46,192 bases of DNA from Candidatus Poribacteria bacterium. Its GTDB lineage: Bacteria; Poribacteria; WGA-4E; PCPOR2b. Positions 8,834 through 16,153 of this stretch are shown here, piece after piece; the first letter of the stretch is position 1, and each line of letters starts with the position of its first letter. Location of the stretch: NCBI GenBank assembly GCA_021295755.1, contig JAGWBT010000024.1, forward strand, positions 1 to 46,192, in the 5' to 3' direction. A model generated the notes under the pieces. It did no database searches and was not told the DNA's origin. It saw only the letters and a program-made list of their open reading frames with translations. The translations under genes and the position numbers were made by a program.

Positions 8834-9931
8834 ATGAAAACTAGCCATAAAATCCTTTTTCAAGATGCGAGAAATTTGAAGGAAATCCCTTCAGAGAGCG
8901 TTGATCTGGTAGTTACCTCTCCGCCGTATCCTATGATCGACATGTGGGATGATATGTTTAGCACCCAGAACCCAGAAATTCGGAAGGCATTAGCAAATGG
9001 CGATGGTAGACAGGCTTATGAGTTGATACACAAGATTCTCGATTCTGTATGGGATGAACTGTTCAGAGTTCTAAGGGAGGGGCGATTTGCGTGTATCAAT
9101 ATCGGCGATGCGACGCGAAAAATAAAAGACGATTTCTGTTTGTATCCAAATCATGCACGAATCCTGAATTACCTCTTAGATATCGGGTTTTCGGCACTTC
9201 CTGATATCCTCTGGCGAAAACAGACCAACGCTCCCAATAAATTTATGGGTTCAGGTATGCTGCCCGCCGGTGCTTATGTGACTCTGGAGCACGAGTACAT
9301 TTTGATAGTGAGGAAAGGTTCCAAAAGAGAATTTAAGACAGAGGACGAAAAAAAGAACAGACGCGAAAGTGCGCTATTTTGGGAAGAGAGAAATATCTGG
9401 TATTCGGATATTTGGACAGATATTAAGGGAACAGAGCAGAAACTTTCTAATACGACCGCCCGATCGAGAAGTGCTGCATTTCCGTTTGATTTAGCGTATC
9501 GACTGATCAATATGTACTCTGTGAAAGGCGATGTGATACTCGACCCGTTTTTAGGCACAGGAACCACGATTGCAGCTGCGCTGACATCGGGACGCAATAG
9601 TATCGGTGTTGAAATCGACAAAAGTTTTCAGCAGGCAATTTGCCCTATTGTATGCGATATTGTCAATTTTTCAAACGACTATTTGCACGACAGATTGATA
9701 ACACATTTTGAGTTTGTCAAAAGCCGGATCGAAAATTCGGGACCTTTGAAATATACAAACAAACATTATGACTGTCCGGTGGTGACGAGCCAAGAACAGC
9801 ATATTCTGTTGAATGACTTAAAAGAGATCCAAGCATGCGGCGATAATATTTTTGAAGTCATGTATTCAGCAAAATCTCAAGGTACACGTCCAAAAGTCGT
9901 CGGACAATTGCCCCAAAAGAAAATTTCGTAA
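8834..9931 (+). CDS. Site-specific DNA methyltransferase (beta-class order, SPPY type)
   Basis: 365-aa adenine-N6 or cytosine-N4 DNA methyltransferase. The catalytic motif IV TSPPYP is near residues 25-30. The SAM-binding motif I, DPFLGTGTT, lies near the C-terminal third, followed by GVEID. Motif IV before motif I gives the beta-class order, and SPPY favours cytosine-N4 methylation. ATG 8834 was chosen because conserved sequence starts with MKTSHKILFQDARNL and the predicted promoter lies between 8678 and 8706; an upstream TTG frame at 8570 is unlikely. No restriction endonuclease is adjacent. The last 20 or so codons before the terminal tail (9815-9880) have a diverged second copy at 12105-12170. 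Confidence 0.87.
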   Translation: MKTSHKILFQDARNLKEIPSESVDLVVTSPPYPMIDMWDDMFSTQNPEIRKALANGDGRQAYELIHKILDSVWDELFRVLREGRFACINIGDATRKIKDDFCLYPNHARILNYLLDIGFSALPDILWRKQTNAPNKFMGSGMLPAGAYVTLEHEYILIVRKGSKREFKTEDEKKNRRESALFWEERNIWYSDIWTDIKGTEQKLSNTTARSRSAAFPFDLAYRLINMYSVKGDVILDPFLGTGTTIAAALTSGRNSIGVEIDKSFQQAICPIVCDIVNFSNDYLHDRLITHFEFVKSRIENSGPLKYTNKHYDCPVVTSQEQHILLNDLKEIQACGDNIFEVMYSAKSQGTRPKVVGQLPQKKIS

Positions 9932-10008
9932 ATATTTCGTAACCTTTTTCTGAGAAATTGGGACTTATCATCAGAAGGCCTTCTAAAAATCTTGATTTGG
10001 AATCCATT

Positions 10009-11403
10009 ATGGAAGTGTTGGCATCATTAGTAAGACAAGCGCAAGCTGGAAATCTGGACGCATACGGGGCGGTTGTCCATCGTTTTCAAGACATGGCAGT
10101 GGGTTACGCTTATTCGATACTTGGTGATTTTCATCTGGCTGAAGACGCTTCACAAGAGGCATTTATCGAAGCCTATCGAACCTTGGCTCAACTCCGTGAC
10201 CCCGCTGCTTTCCCGGGCTGGTTTCGCCTGATTGTCAGAAAGCACTGTAATCGACTCACACGTGGAGCGCGGCTTGAAATCATACCGCTGGAAACGGCCG
10301 TTGAGATGCCTTCCGCCGAGAAAAGTCCGGTTGAAATCGCTTTGGAACGGGAGCTGCAAGCGGACGTGTTAGCTGCAATAAAGGCGCTTCCAGAAAACCA
10401 GCGCTCAGTGACGACACTCTTCTATATGAATAACTATTCACAGAAAGAAATTTCCGAGTTTTTGGAGGTGCCTGTGACAACAGTTAAGAAGCGACTCCAT
10501 GACGCTCGGAAGCGGTTAAAGGAAGGATTGATTGATATGATGCGAGATGATCTGAGAGAGAGAGGTAAAGTCCGAGATCTCTATGACCTCGGCGAGCAAT
10601 TATTAATTATCTCAACGGACCGAATTTCGGCGTTTGATGTTGTGCTGCCAAATGGGATTCCGTACAAAGGACAAATCCTGACCGGACTCTCTGAGTTCTG
10701 GTTTGACTACACAAAATCAATCGTCGATAATCACATTATCACTACTGATGTTTCACAGTATCCTGACGTGCTGCAGACTGATGCGGAAGTGCTCAAAGGG
10801 CGATCCATGCTTGTGCGGAAGGCGAATCGAATTGATATCGAGTGCGTCGTGCGGGGATACATCGCGGGATCTGCGTGGTCGGAGTATAAACAGGACGGAA
10901 CGGTATGTGGGGAAAAGCTGCCGGCAGGGCTAACCGAATCAGAGCGGTTGCCGGAGCCCATCTTTACGCCTGCCACGAAAGCGAAACAGGGGGAACATGA
11001 TGAGAACATCTCAATCGCAGAGATGGAGGAGGCGATTGGAAAGGCTTTGTCGGATAAAATTATCCAGACTAGTTTTGCGCTGTTTGAAGCCGCGAGCGAG
11101 CATGCCGAAAAGGCCGGAATCATCCTCTGCGACACCAAGTTTGAATTTGGGCAAATTGATGGTCAACTGATTCTCATCGATGAGGTCTTCACCCCCGATT
11201 CATCTCGCTTTTGGCTCAAGGATGCGTATCAGCCCGGCAGTTCCCCACCCAGTTTTGACAAACAGTATGTTCGTGACTATCTGAGTGATATTGGCTGGGA
11301 TAAAGAGCCCCCGGCACCGGAACTGCCAGCGGAGGTCATCCGTCAAACCAGCGAAAAATATCTGGAGGCGTATCGCCTGATTGTTGGGCGGGAGTTGTTG
11401 TAA
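10009..11403 (+). CDS. purC: ECF-type sigma factor fused in frame to SAICAR synthetase (PurC)
   Basis: 464-aa fusion. Residues 1 to about 183 are a sigma-70-like factor: region 2 (FQDMAVGYAYSILGDFHLAE, then DASQEAFIEAYRTL) and region 4 (ALPENQRSVTTLFYMNNYSQ, then KEISEFLEVPVTTVKKRLHD). From residue 185 (RGKVRDLYDLG) to the end is a nearly complete SAICAR synthetase of the yeast ADE1 type, with TDRISAFDVVLPNGIPYKG, EPIFTPATKAKQGEHDENIS, DTKFEFG and DEVFTPDSSRFW. Only about 15 residues normally before RGKVRD are missing. The join is at about nt 10555-10561 with no stop or frame change. AGGA upstream of ATG 10537 could allow separate translation of PurC from MMRDDLRERGK. A TTG at 9958 is a possible longer start. 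PurC makes SAICAR from CAIR, aspartate and ATP in purine synthesis. The two halves have no known link; deletion or assembly chimera must be excluded. Confidence 0.85.
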   Translation: MEVLASLVRQAQAGNLDAYGAVVHRFQDMAVGYAYSILGDFHLAEDASQEAFIEAYRTLAQLRDPAAFPGWFRLIVRKHCNRLTRGARLEIIPLETAVEMPSAEKSPVEIALERELQADVLAAIKALPENQRSVTTLFYMNNYSQKEISEFLEVPVTTVKKRLHDARKRLKEGLIDMMRDDLRERGKVRDLYDLGEQLLIISTDRISAFDVVLPNGIPYKGQILTGLSEFWFDYTKSIVDNHIITTDVSQYPDVLQTDAEVLKGRSMLVRKANRIDIECVVRGYIAGSAWSEYKQDGTVCGEKLPAGLTESERLPEPIFTPATKAKQGEHDENISIAEMEEAIGKALSDKIIQTSFALFEAASEHAEKAGIILCDTKFEFGQIDGQLILIDEVFTPDSSRFWLKDAYQPGSSPPSFDKQYVRDYLSDIGWDKEPPAPELPAEVIRQTSEKYLEAYRLIVGRELL

Positions 11404-11470
11404 AGAACAACGCGAGCGACTATTCTTGGTGAATCAAGGCAACGAATGCCGAAGTAAGAAGATAGCACAG

Positions 11471-11490
11471 AGTCCCGATAAATCGGGACT
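11471..11490. repeat. Perfect palindrome with ATAAAT core
   Basis: AGTCCCGATAAATCGGGACT forms a 9-bp stem around AA. It shares the ATTTAT/ATAAAT centre with palindromes at 147-160 and 11513-11534, although the arms differ. Confidence 0.6.
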
Positions 11491-11512
11491 ACTGGTCAGT
11501 CTATCATAAGAA

Positions 11513-11534
11513 TCCCAAGCATTTATGCTTGGGA
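11513..11534. repeat. Perfect palindrome with ATTTAT core
   Basis: The arms TCCCAAGCAT and ATGCTTGGGA pair over 10 bp around TT. It lies 22 bases from the palindrome at 11471 and has the same central ATTTAT. Confidence 0.6.
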
Positions 11535-11590
11535 GCAGTCAAAGAATAAATCCTTCCGAAGGTTATGAACTTTCAAAAGGTTTGTTTTAC

Positions 11591-11630
11591 GGGCGATAGC
11601 AGCCAAGATTGGGTGTTATCGCCCTTTTTG
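11591..11630 (+). terminator. Rho-independent terminator downstream of sigma-purC
   Basis: GGGCGATA pairs with TATCGCCC, and an inner CCAA/TTGG extends the stem. CTTTTTG follows on the plus strand. It is the most likely end of the sigma-purC transcript, about 190 bases after the stop. Confidence 0.75.
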
Positions 11631-11639
11631 TTTGCGGTT

Positions 11640-11900
11640 AGACATCATTCAGACATTTTTTGACGTACTCTAAAAGCTGAAGCGTTTAGATTCTTAGCGA
11701 TTGTTAGGGCAAGCCCATTCAACTGTTTAGAATCCGCTTTCTAATTGTGCTCTCAATAGTGAAGCCGGGCTCTTACCTCCGGTCTTAATTCACCTCTTAC
11801 AAGGGGCAACGCCCTACCCCTATACCGGCGTCTGTATCCTGCTTCCCGGTGCCGGTAACTTTGACGTACTCCCACACCGCCGATAGATCAGGACAAACCG
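11640..11900 (-). mobile_element. Decayed IS200/IS605-type (tnpB) remnants, apparently nested
   Basis: On the minus strand CGGTGTGGGAGTACGTCAAAG (here 11859-11879) is identical to the right end of the tnpB element at 39802-39822. Further along, GGGTAGGGCG...AAGAGGT (about 11775-11825) resembles the 3' end of tnpB near 39683-39707 (NIHRVGRLPS). A second GAGTACGTCAAA end occurs at about 11660. I infer two right ends of related elements, one inserted in or beside the other, with the coding parts lost. Confidence 0.55.
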
Positions 11901-11960
11901 AATCGGAACCTAAAGGCTTAGGCTTTACCCCTAAAGGAAATTTTCGGTAAATTTCTGCTG

Positions 11961-11990
11961 TTGACAATGGCTGCCTAAGAAATATATAAT
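11961..11990 (+). promoter_or_regulatory. Near-consensus sigma-70-type promoter upstream of the HtrA gene
   Basis: TTGACA at 11961-11966 and TATAAT at 11985-11990 are 18 bases apart. It fires toward the MITE and the htrA gene, and no other plus-strand gene lies in between. If used, it gives a leader of about 145 bases that contains the whole MITE. Confidence 0.55.
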
Positions 11991-12001
11991 AATCTAAGTT
12001 G

Positions 12002-12097
12002 CTAGTACTCTGTCAGATAAGCTTTGCAATTATTATATATGTTATCGTTTGCTTTCAATCAATATACACAAGCATAATTTGCATGACAGTGTACTAG
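12002..12097. repeat. MITE-like element, copy 2 (terminal inverted repeats)
   Basis: The ends CTAGTACTCTGTCA (12002-12015) and, reversed, CTAGTACACTGTCA (12097-12084) match at 13 of 14 positions. The 96-bp body is A/T-rich and non-coding. A related copy lies at the left edge of the window. Confidence 0.6.
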
Positions 12098-12104
12098 TTA
12101 ATAC

Positions 12105-12179
12105 GACTTAAAAGCGGTTCAGGCATGCGGAGATAGTATTTTTGAAGTTATGTATTCAACGAAGCCTCAATATCTATAG
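12105..12179 (+). pseudogene. Diverged fragment of a DNA methyltransferase gene tail
   Basis: 12105-12170 aligns without gaps to 9815-9880 of the methyltransferase gene, with 55 of 66 bases identical. Read in the same frame it gives DLKAVQACGDSIFEVMYSTK, then PQYL and a stop at 12177-12179, against DLKEIQACGDNIFEVMYSAK in the full gene. Several differences are silent or conservative, so this is probably the last piece of a once-coding paralogue rather than a fresh copy. Confidence 0.75.
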
Positions 12180-13566
12180 GACTTTTACGTTTCACATTTT
12201 ACTCCTTTGTTTATTGATCGCGGCGCCTCAAATGGGGGAGGCCCAATCAAAGTCAGAGCGGCAAGCAGATGTATCAATTTCCCGACGGAACGCCATCGTC
12301 AATGCCGTTGAGTATGCGAGTCCTGCCGTCGTTAATATCAGCACAACGCGGACGACAACGGTAAATGTCTCTCCATTTTTTGATGACTTCTGGGCTCCGT
12401 TTTTCGATTTCCCCTTCCAAGTCCCACAACGGCGCACCCTACACGGACTTGGATCTGGAGTAATTTTTGACCAAAAAGGCTATGTAATCACCAATCAGCA
12501 CGTTATTGAAAGGGCCGATTCGATAACGGTACTCCTTTCAGATGGACGGGAAGCGAGCGCCGAAGTTGCCGGGGAGGACTTCCTCACAGACCTTGCTGTC
12601 TTAAAAATTGATATGCCCGAACTAAAAGCCATTGAATTAGGCAATGCTGAGGATCTGCTGATCGGAGAATGGGCAATTGCGATTGGACATCCCTTTGCGA
12701 CCATGGTTGAGGATGCAAGCCCTACTGTTACCGTCGGTGTTGTGAGCGCAACGGGGCGTTCCCTGAAGACCGAGGATCGGCTATACCGTAACCTCATCCA
12801 AACGGATGCGTCCATTAATCCGGGTAATAGCGGTGGAGGACTCGTCAACCTATACGGGCAGTTGATTGGTATCAACACGGCGATCTATTCCACAAGCGGT
12901 GGCTCACAAGGTGTCGGTTTTGCCATTCCGGTTAATGTCGTCCAAAAAGTCGTCGATCAATTGGTCACCTATGGGGCGGTCATACCACCGGAAATTGGTA
13001 TTGAACCCCAAGATTTAACGCAGAGGTTGGTGGAAGCACTCGATTTGGAAGAGGGCATCGGCGTGTTGGTTGCGGGGGTAAAGAGGGGAAGCCCGGCGGA
13101 GGCAGCGGGGTTTCGCCGTCGCGATGTCATTGAAGCGATAGATCAAAAACCGATCTCCAATTCAGAGACATTCTGGGCAATCACCCGTCTTCTGCGTGAA
13201 GATCAGGTAAAAACTTTCCGCGTGCTCCGCGATGGGAAGCGCAAAGATCTACGCCTAAGAATTCGAGAACTTCAATGGAGTTACGCTGTACCCGGCTGGG
13301 GTATCACAATTGAACAATTGAATCAACAACAGACAGAAAAATACACGCAGCGTGGCGTCCTCGTTACAAAGATTCAGCCAAGAGGCACGTTGGCGGAGCG
13401 TGGATTGAAACGAGGCGATCTCATTTACCGTATTAACAGTCTCAAGGTTAATTCGCTCGAAGATTTCAAACGTATCATAAACCAGTTACAGCGCCCTCAA
13501 CAGATTAGTCTTTATTTTCAGCGAGACAGCAAGCGGTGGGAGCTGTCCGACTTAATCATTCGCTGA
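12142..13566 (+). CDS. htrA: HtrA/Deg-family periplasmic serine protease with PDZ domains
   Basis: 474-aa envelope protease and quality-control factor. The trypsin-like domain shows the triad His120 (TNQHV), Asp150 (LTDLAVL) and Ser230 (NPGNSGGG). Two PDZ domains follow, about residues 285-375 (GVLVAGVKRGSPAEAAGFRR) and 390-470 (GVLVTKIQPRGTLAERGLKR). A hydrophobic stretch near residues 15-35, ending around GEAQ, looks like a signal peptide. The start is uncertain: the frame has only TTG 12142 or TTG 12214 before ATG 12232, and its first codons lie inside the methyltransferase-tail fragment in another frame. The original start was probably replaced by a rearrangement. A promoter at 11961-11990 could drive it. 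Confidence 0.88.
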   Translation: MKLCIQRSLNIYRTFTFHILLLCLLIAAPQMGEAQSKSERQADVSISRRNAIVNAVEYASPAVVNISTTRTTTVNVSPFFDDFWAPFFDFPFQVPQRRTLHGLGSGVIFDQKGYVITNQHVIERADSITVLLSDGREASAEVAGEDFLTDLAVLKIDMPELKAIELGNAEDLLIGEWAIAIGHPFATMVEDASPTVTVGVVSATGRSLKTEDRLYRNLIQTDASINPGNSGGGLVNLYGQLIGINTAIYSTSGGSQGVGFAIPVNVVQKVVDQLVTYGAVIPPEIGIEPQDLTQRLVEALDLEEGIGVLVAGVKRGSPAEAAGFRRRDVIEAIDQKPISNSETFWAITRLLREDQVKTFRVLRDGKRKDLRLRIRELQWSYAVPGWGITIEQLNQQQTEKYTQRGVLVTKIQPRGTLAERGLKRGDLIYRINSLKVNSLEDFKRIINQLQRPQQISLYFQRDSKRWELSDLIIR

Positions 13567-13692
13567 ACGTAGACGAATCGCAACTTCAGCCGTTGCACGG
13601 TGTTTATAATTACAATGCTGGCAATTCTCATGAACAGTATAACTGATTGGGATGTATCGTTGCTATATTCTAAAGACAAGAGGTGAGGAAAC

Positions 13693-14454
13693 ATGCGTTT
13701 ACAATTACCAACAATTATATTCCTTTGTTTGTCTCTTATTGTAGTTGTTCCACTCATCTTCTATATGCAGACCGGCGATCAGATGGCAACACGGGAAGCC
13801 ATCAATTTGGAGGGACAGGAATTTAAGAGCTTGCGTGAACAGGCTGCGGTCGCTCATAACGCAAAAAGACACACCGCAGCTATCCAGATTTACGCAGAGG
13901 CGCTAAAGATGCGCCCAGACAACGCCGAAGTCCATAATGATCTTGGAGCAACCTGCTACGAATATGGGCTTGATTACGCTGGACCGAACTGGCCCTCTTG
14001 GACAACTGACTTGACAAATCAAACACCGGTTGAAGCTGTCCATGAATTGGAGACGGCGATAATGGAGGTCGGTTCCGGTTATATTGTAATGAACTCGGAT
14101 AAACCAGACGTCACTGCAGCCATTGATGAAAGAGCCCAAACGGCTGATGCCTATATCTATACCCAACAATTCAACGAAGATGTAACGATGAATATAGTCA
14201 TCGGCAAAACTAAGGAATTATTCATGAAAGCGCGGGACCACTACCTTCGAGCGATTGACATTAAACCGACTTATCCTCGCCCTTACTATAACCTCGGTGC
14301 CCTGTACATGAAGATCGGTCAACATGATACCGCAGTCGATTATCTGGAAAAAGCGTATCAATTGGATCCGCGTGATAAAGATCTTGAGGCGTATCTCAAT
14401 GAGTTGAGGTCGGATAACCGTGGATACATATCAGTTCCAATCGATGGGCGTTAG
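13693..14454 (+). CDS. Membrane-anchored TPR-repeat protein
   Basis: 253 aa. An N-terminal hydrophobic helix (about residues 5-25) anchors the protein, with the rest likely periplasmic. TPR motifs are visible at about 47-80 (AAIQIYAEALKMRPDNAEVH) and at 175-235 (AIDIKPTYPRPYYNLGALYM, then AVDYLEKAYQLDPRDKDLEA). A long non-TPR insert lies between them. TPRs mediate protein-protein contacts; the partner is unknown. GAGG precedes ATG by a good spacing. The 3' end overlaps the start of the next gene by 35 bases, so the two are probably cotranscribed, possibly with htrA 126 bases upstream. Confidence 0.8.
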   Translation: MRLQLPTIIFLCLSLIVVVPLIFYMQTGDQMATREAINLEGQEFKSLREQAAVAHNAKRHTAAIQIYAEALKMRPDNAEVHNDLGATCYEYGLDYAGPNWPSWTTDLTNQTPVEAVHELETAIMEVGSGYIVMNSDKPDVTAAIDERAQTADAYIYTQQFNEDVTMNIVIGKTKELFMKARDHYLRAIDIKPTYPRPYYNLGALYMKIGQHDTAVDYLEKAYQLDPRDKDLEAYLNELRSDNRGYISVPIDGR

Positions 14455-15202
14455 GCAGATTTTCCTCGGCGCGCTACGCCACTATCGAGTGAATTTTCTG
14501 AAGTTAGTTGGAATTGCTGCACCCGGCACTCTGATTGGCGGACTAGCTTTTCAAGCTATTTGGATCTACGGATATGCTGAGATTGGGGGACCGCAAGTGT
14601 TGGCGGCAGCGTTGCCATACACGGCAATCACCGTCTTCCAATCTTTGGTTGTGACGGCGGCTGGAACATTTGTGGTTTCGCAGGATTTGCTGGGCAGATC
14701 GATAAACGTCGGGGAAGCGTACTCACGGGTCTTGGGTTCGCTCTTTCCGCTGCTTGGGGTGCTCATTATTTTTATGCTCGGGTCGCTTGCTCTTTCCACG
14801 ATTGCTGCGGGCATCGGTCTGATGGTTTTCATACCGGGAATCGTCGTTTACATTTGGTTCTGCTTGGCTGCGCCGGTTGTTATAATTGAGAGAGAAGGTG
14901 GATTCGGGGCACTCAAGCGCAGTCGCGTACTCGTCAAAGGTTTTTTTGATAAAGCATTCTTTCTTGTTGTGTGGCTAACACTCGTGGAAGCATTTGTGGT
15001 CATCCTTGTACTCTCCCTTCCGCTTCTCATTGGCAGCTTCCCCGGTTTTCCCTCCCTTCTCTCTTTCCTTTCAATTTGTCTTTCACTACCTATCAATACG
15101 TTTAGGATTATATCAACGACAATGCTTTACTACGATCTTCGCGTTCGCAAGGAAGGTTATGACCTTCAGATATTGGCGCAGGAGCTTGCTACCCCGCTGT
15201 AA
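14420..15202 (+). CDS. Multi-pass membrane protein (GlpQ-membrane-domain/YciC-like)
   Basis: 260-aa integral membrane protein with about six hydrophobic segments. The opening (QFQSMGVRQIFLGALRHYRV, then NFLKLVGIAAP) and the late PVVIIEREGGFGALKRS segment match the general pattern of glycerophosphodiester-phosphodiesterase membrane-domain or YciC-like proteins, which lack a known catalytic site. GTG 14420 was chosen because GAGG lies 11 bases upstream; ATG 14444 is the alternative. The gene overlaps the TPR gene, which suggests translational coupling. Function unknown. Confidence 0.7.
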   Translation: MDTYQFQSMGVRQIFLGALRHYRVNFLKLVGIAAPGTLIGGLAFQAIWIYGYAEIGGPQVLAAALPYTAITVFQSLVVTAAGTFVVSQDLLGRSINVGEAYSRVLGSLFPLLGVLIIFMLGSLALSTIAAGIGLMVFIPGIVVYIWFCLAAPVVIIEREGGFGALKRSRVLVKGFFDKAFFLVVWLTLVEAFVVILVLSLPLLIGSFPGFPSLLSFLSICLSLPINTFRIISTTMLYYDLRVRKEGYDLQILAQELATPL

Positions 15203-15278
15203 AATGTCAAAACCAATCGCGAACTGTGTGTTACGGGTGCTGAGAAGATCAACGATCAACCATATAATGGAGGTTTAG

Positions 15279-16142
15279 ATGAGACTCGGAATTGTCGGCA
15301 TGTTGCCGGGGAATTTTCGCACGTTTACAAAGGAACAGATGGAAGCGATTCGGAGGCTGGAATTCACGGGATTCGGATTCCATTTTAGTAGCGACGATGT
15401 CTTCGATGTAACAACGGAGGACTGTGAAAAGTACAATCAATTCATGGCGGGGGAAAGGTTGGATCTGGTTCAATTCGCTCTCACTTACAGCGAGTGCCTC
15501 TTTGATCCGAATCCAACGGTTAGGGAGTCAGTCATCAGAAGGATTAATCGGGGCGTAGAAATTGCGCGGCAAATCAACGCACATAGCTGCCTCATCCGTC
15601 CCGGCAGCCTGAATCCCGACGGGGCGTGGACATCGCACCGGAATAATCACCTGCCTGAAAGTATGGATCGTCTGATTGAGACACTAACACCAATCGCTCA
15701 GAAGGCAGATGCAGAGGGAGTAACCATTATTGTCGAGACGCATGCTGTTTCGATAATGGACTCGCCGGAAACGTGCAAGGCGGTTGTTGATACTATTGGC
15801 TTGGATAGCCTGCGCATCGTTATGGATTTTGTCAACCATTTTCAGACGCTTCAGCAGGTTTATAATAGCACCGATCGGTTGAACCATATCTTTGATGTGA
15901 TGGGACCAATCGCTCCTGTGGCACATGTTAAAGATATCAAGGTTGAAAATGGCTTAGTTCTCCATATTAATGAGGAAATGCCCGGCGAGGGCGAGTTAGA
16001 TCTTGCGCAGGCACTCAGAAGATTTGATGGGTTATATCCGGATGGGTACGGTCTGATTGAACATCTGCCGATAGAGAAAATTCCCCTTGCTAATGCGAAT
16101 GTTCGGCGAATCGCTGCAGAAAATGAAATTGATATCCACTGA
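15279..16142 (+). CDS. Sugar phosphate isomerase/epimerase-like TIM-barrel protein
   Basis: 287-aa protein of the xylose-isomerase-like TIM-barrel group (IolE/Hyi/UxuA-like). Likely metal-site elements are IIVETHAVSI (Glu around 152), IVMDFVNHF (Asp and His around 180-186), VAHVKDIK (His around 210) and a late GLIEHLP (Glu around 262), the usual Glu-Asp-His-Glu set. The activity is probably isomerisation or dehydration of a sugar, sugar acid or inositol derivative. GGAGG is 6 bases before ATG. It is convergent with the propeller gene and has no operon partner. Confidence 0.82.
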   Translation: MRLGIVGMLPGNFRTFTKEQMEAIRRLEFTGFGFHFSSDDVFDVTTEDCEKYNQFMAGERLDLVQFALTYSECLFDPNPTVRESVIRRINRGVEIARQINAHSCLIRPGSLNPDGAWTSHRNNHLPESMDRLIETLTPIAQKADAEGVTIIVETHAVSIMDSPETCKAVVDTIGLDSLRIVMDFVNHFQTLQQVYNSTDRLNHIFDVMGPIAPVAHVKDIKVENGLVLHINEEMPGEGELDLAQALRRFDGLYPDGYGLIEHLPIEKIPLANANVRRIAAENEIDIH

Positions 16143-16153
16143 TATAGCCAACC

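Larger units (their letters stand above)
11404..12141. other. Rearranged non-coding region: palindromes, terminator, IS200/IS605 debris, promoter, MITE
   Basis: This long gap after purC has no intact gene. In order it contains two perfect palindromes (11471-11490, 11513-11534), a terminator hairpin (11591-11630), IS200/IS605-type remnants in reverse orientation (about 11640-11900), a near-consensus promoter (11961-11990), a MITE-like element (12002-12097) and a copy of the methyltransferase gene tail (12105-12179). These parts are listed separately. Confidence 0.7.

Noticed and set aside
12182-12197. GTTTCACG-type words near htrA as a continuation of the repeat at 7062
   Set aside because: Only 7-8 bases match, inside coding sequence; too short to be meaningful.
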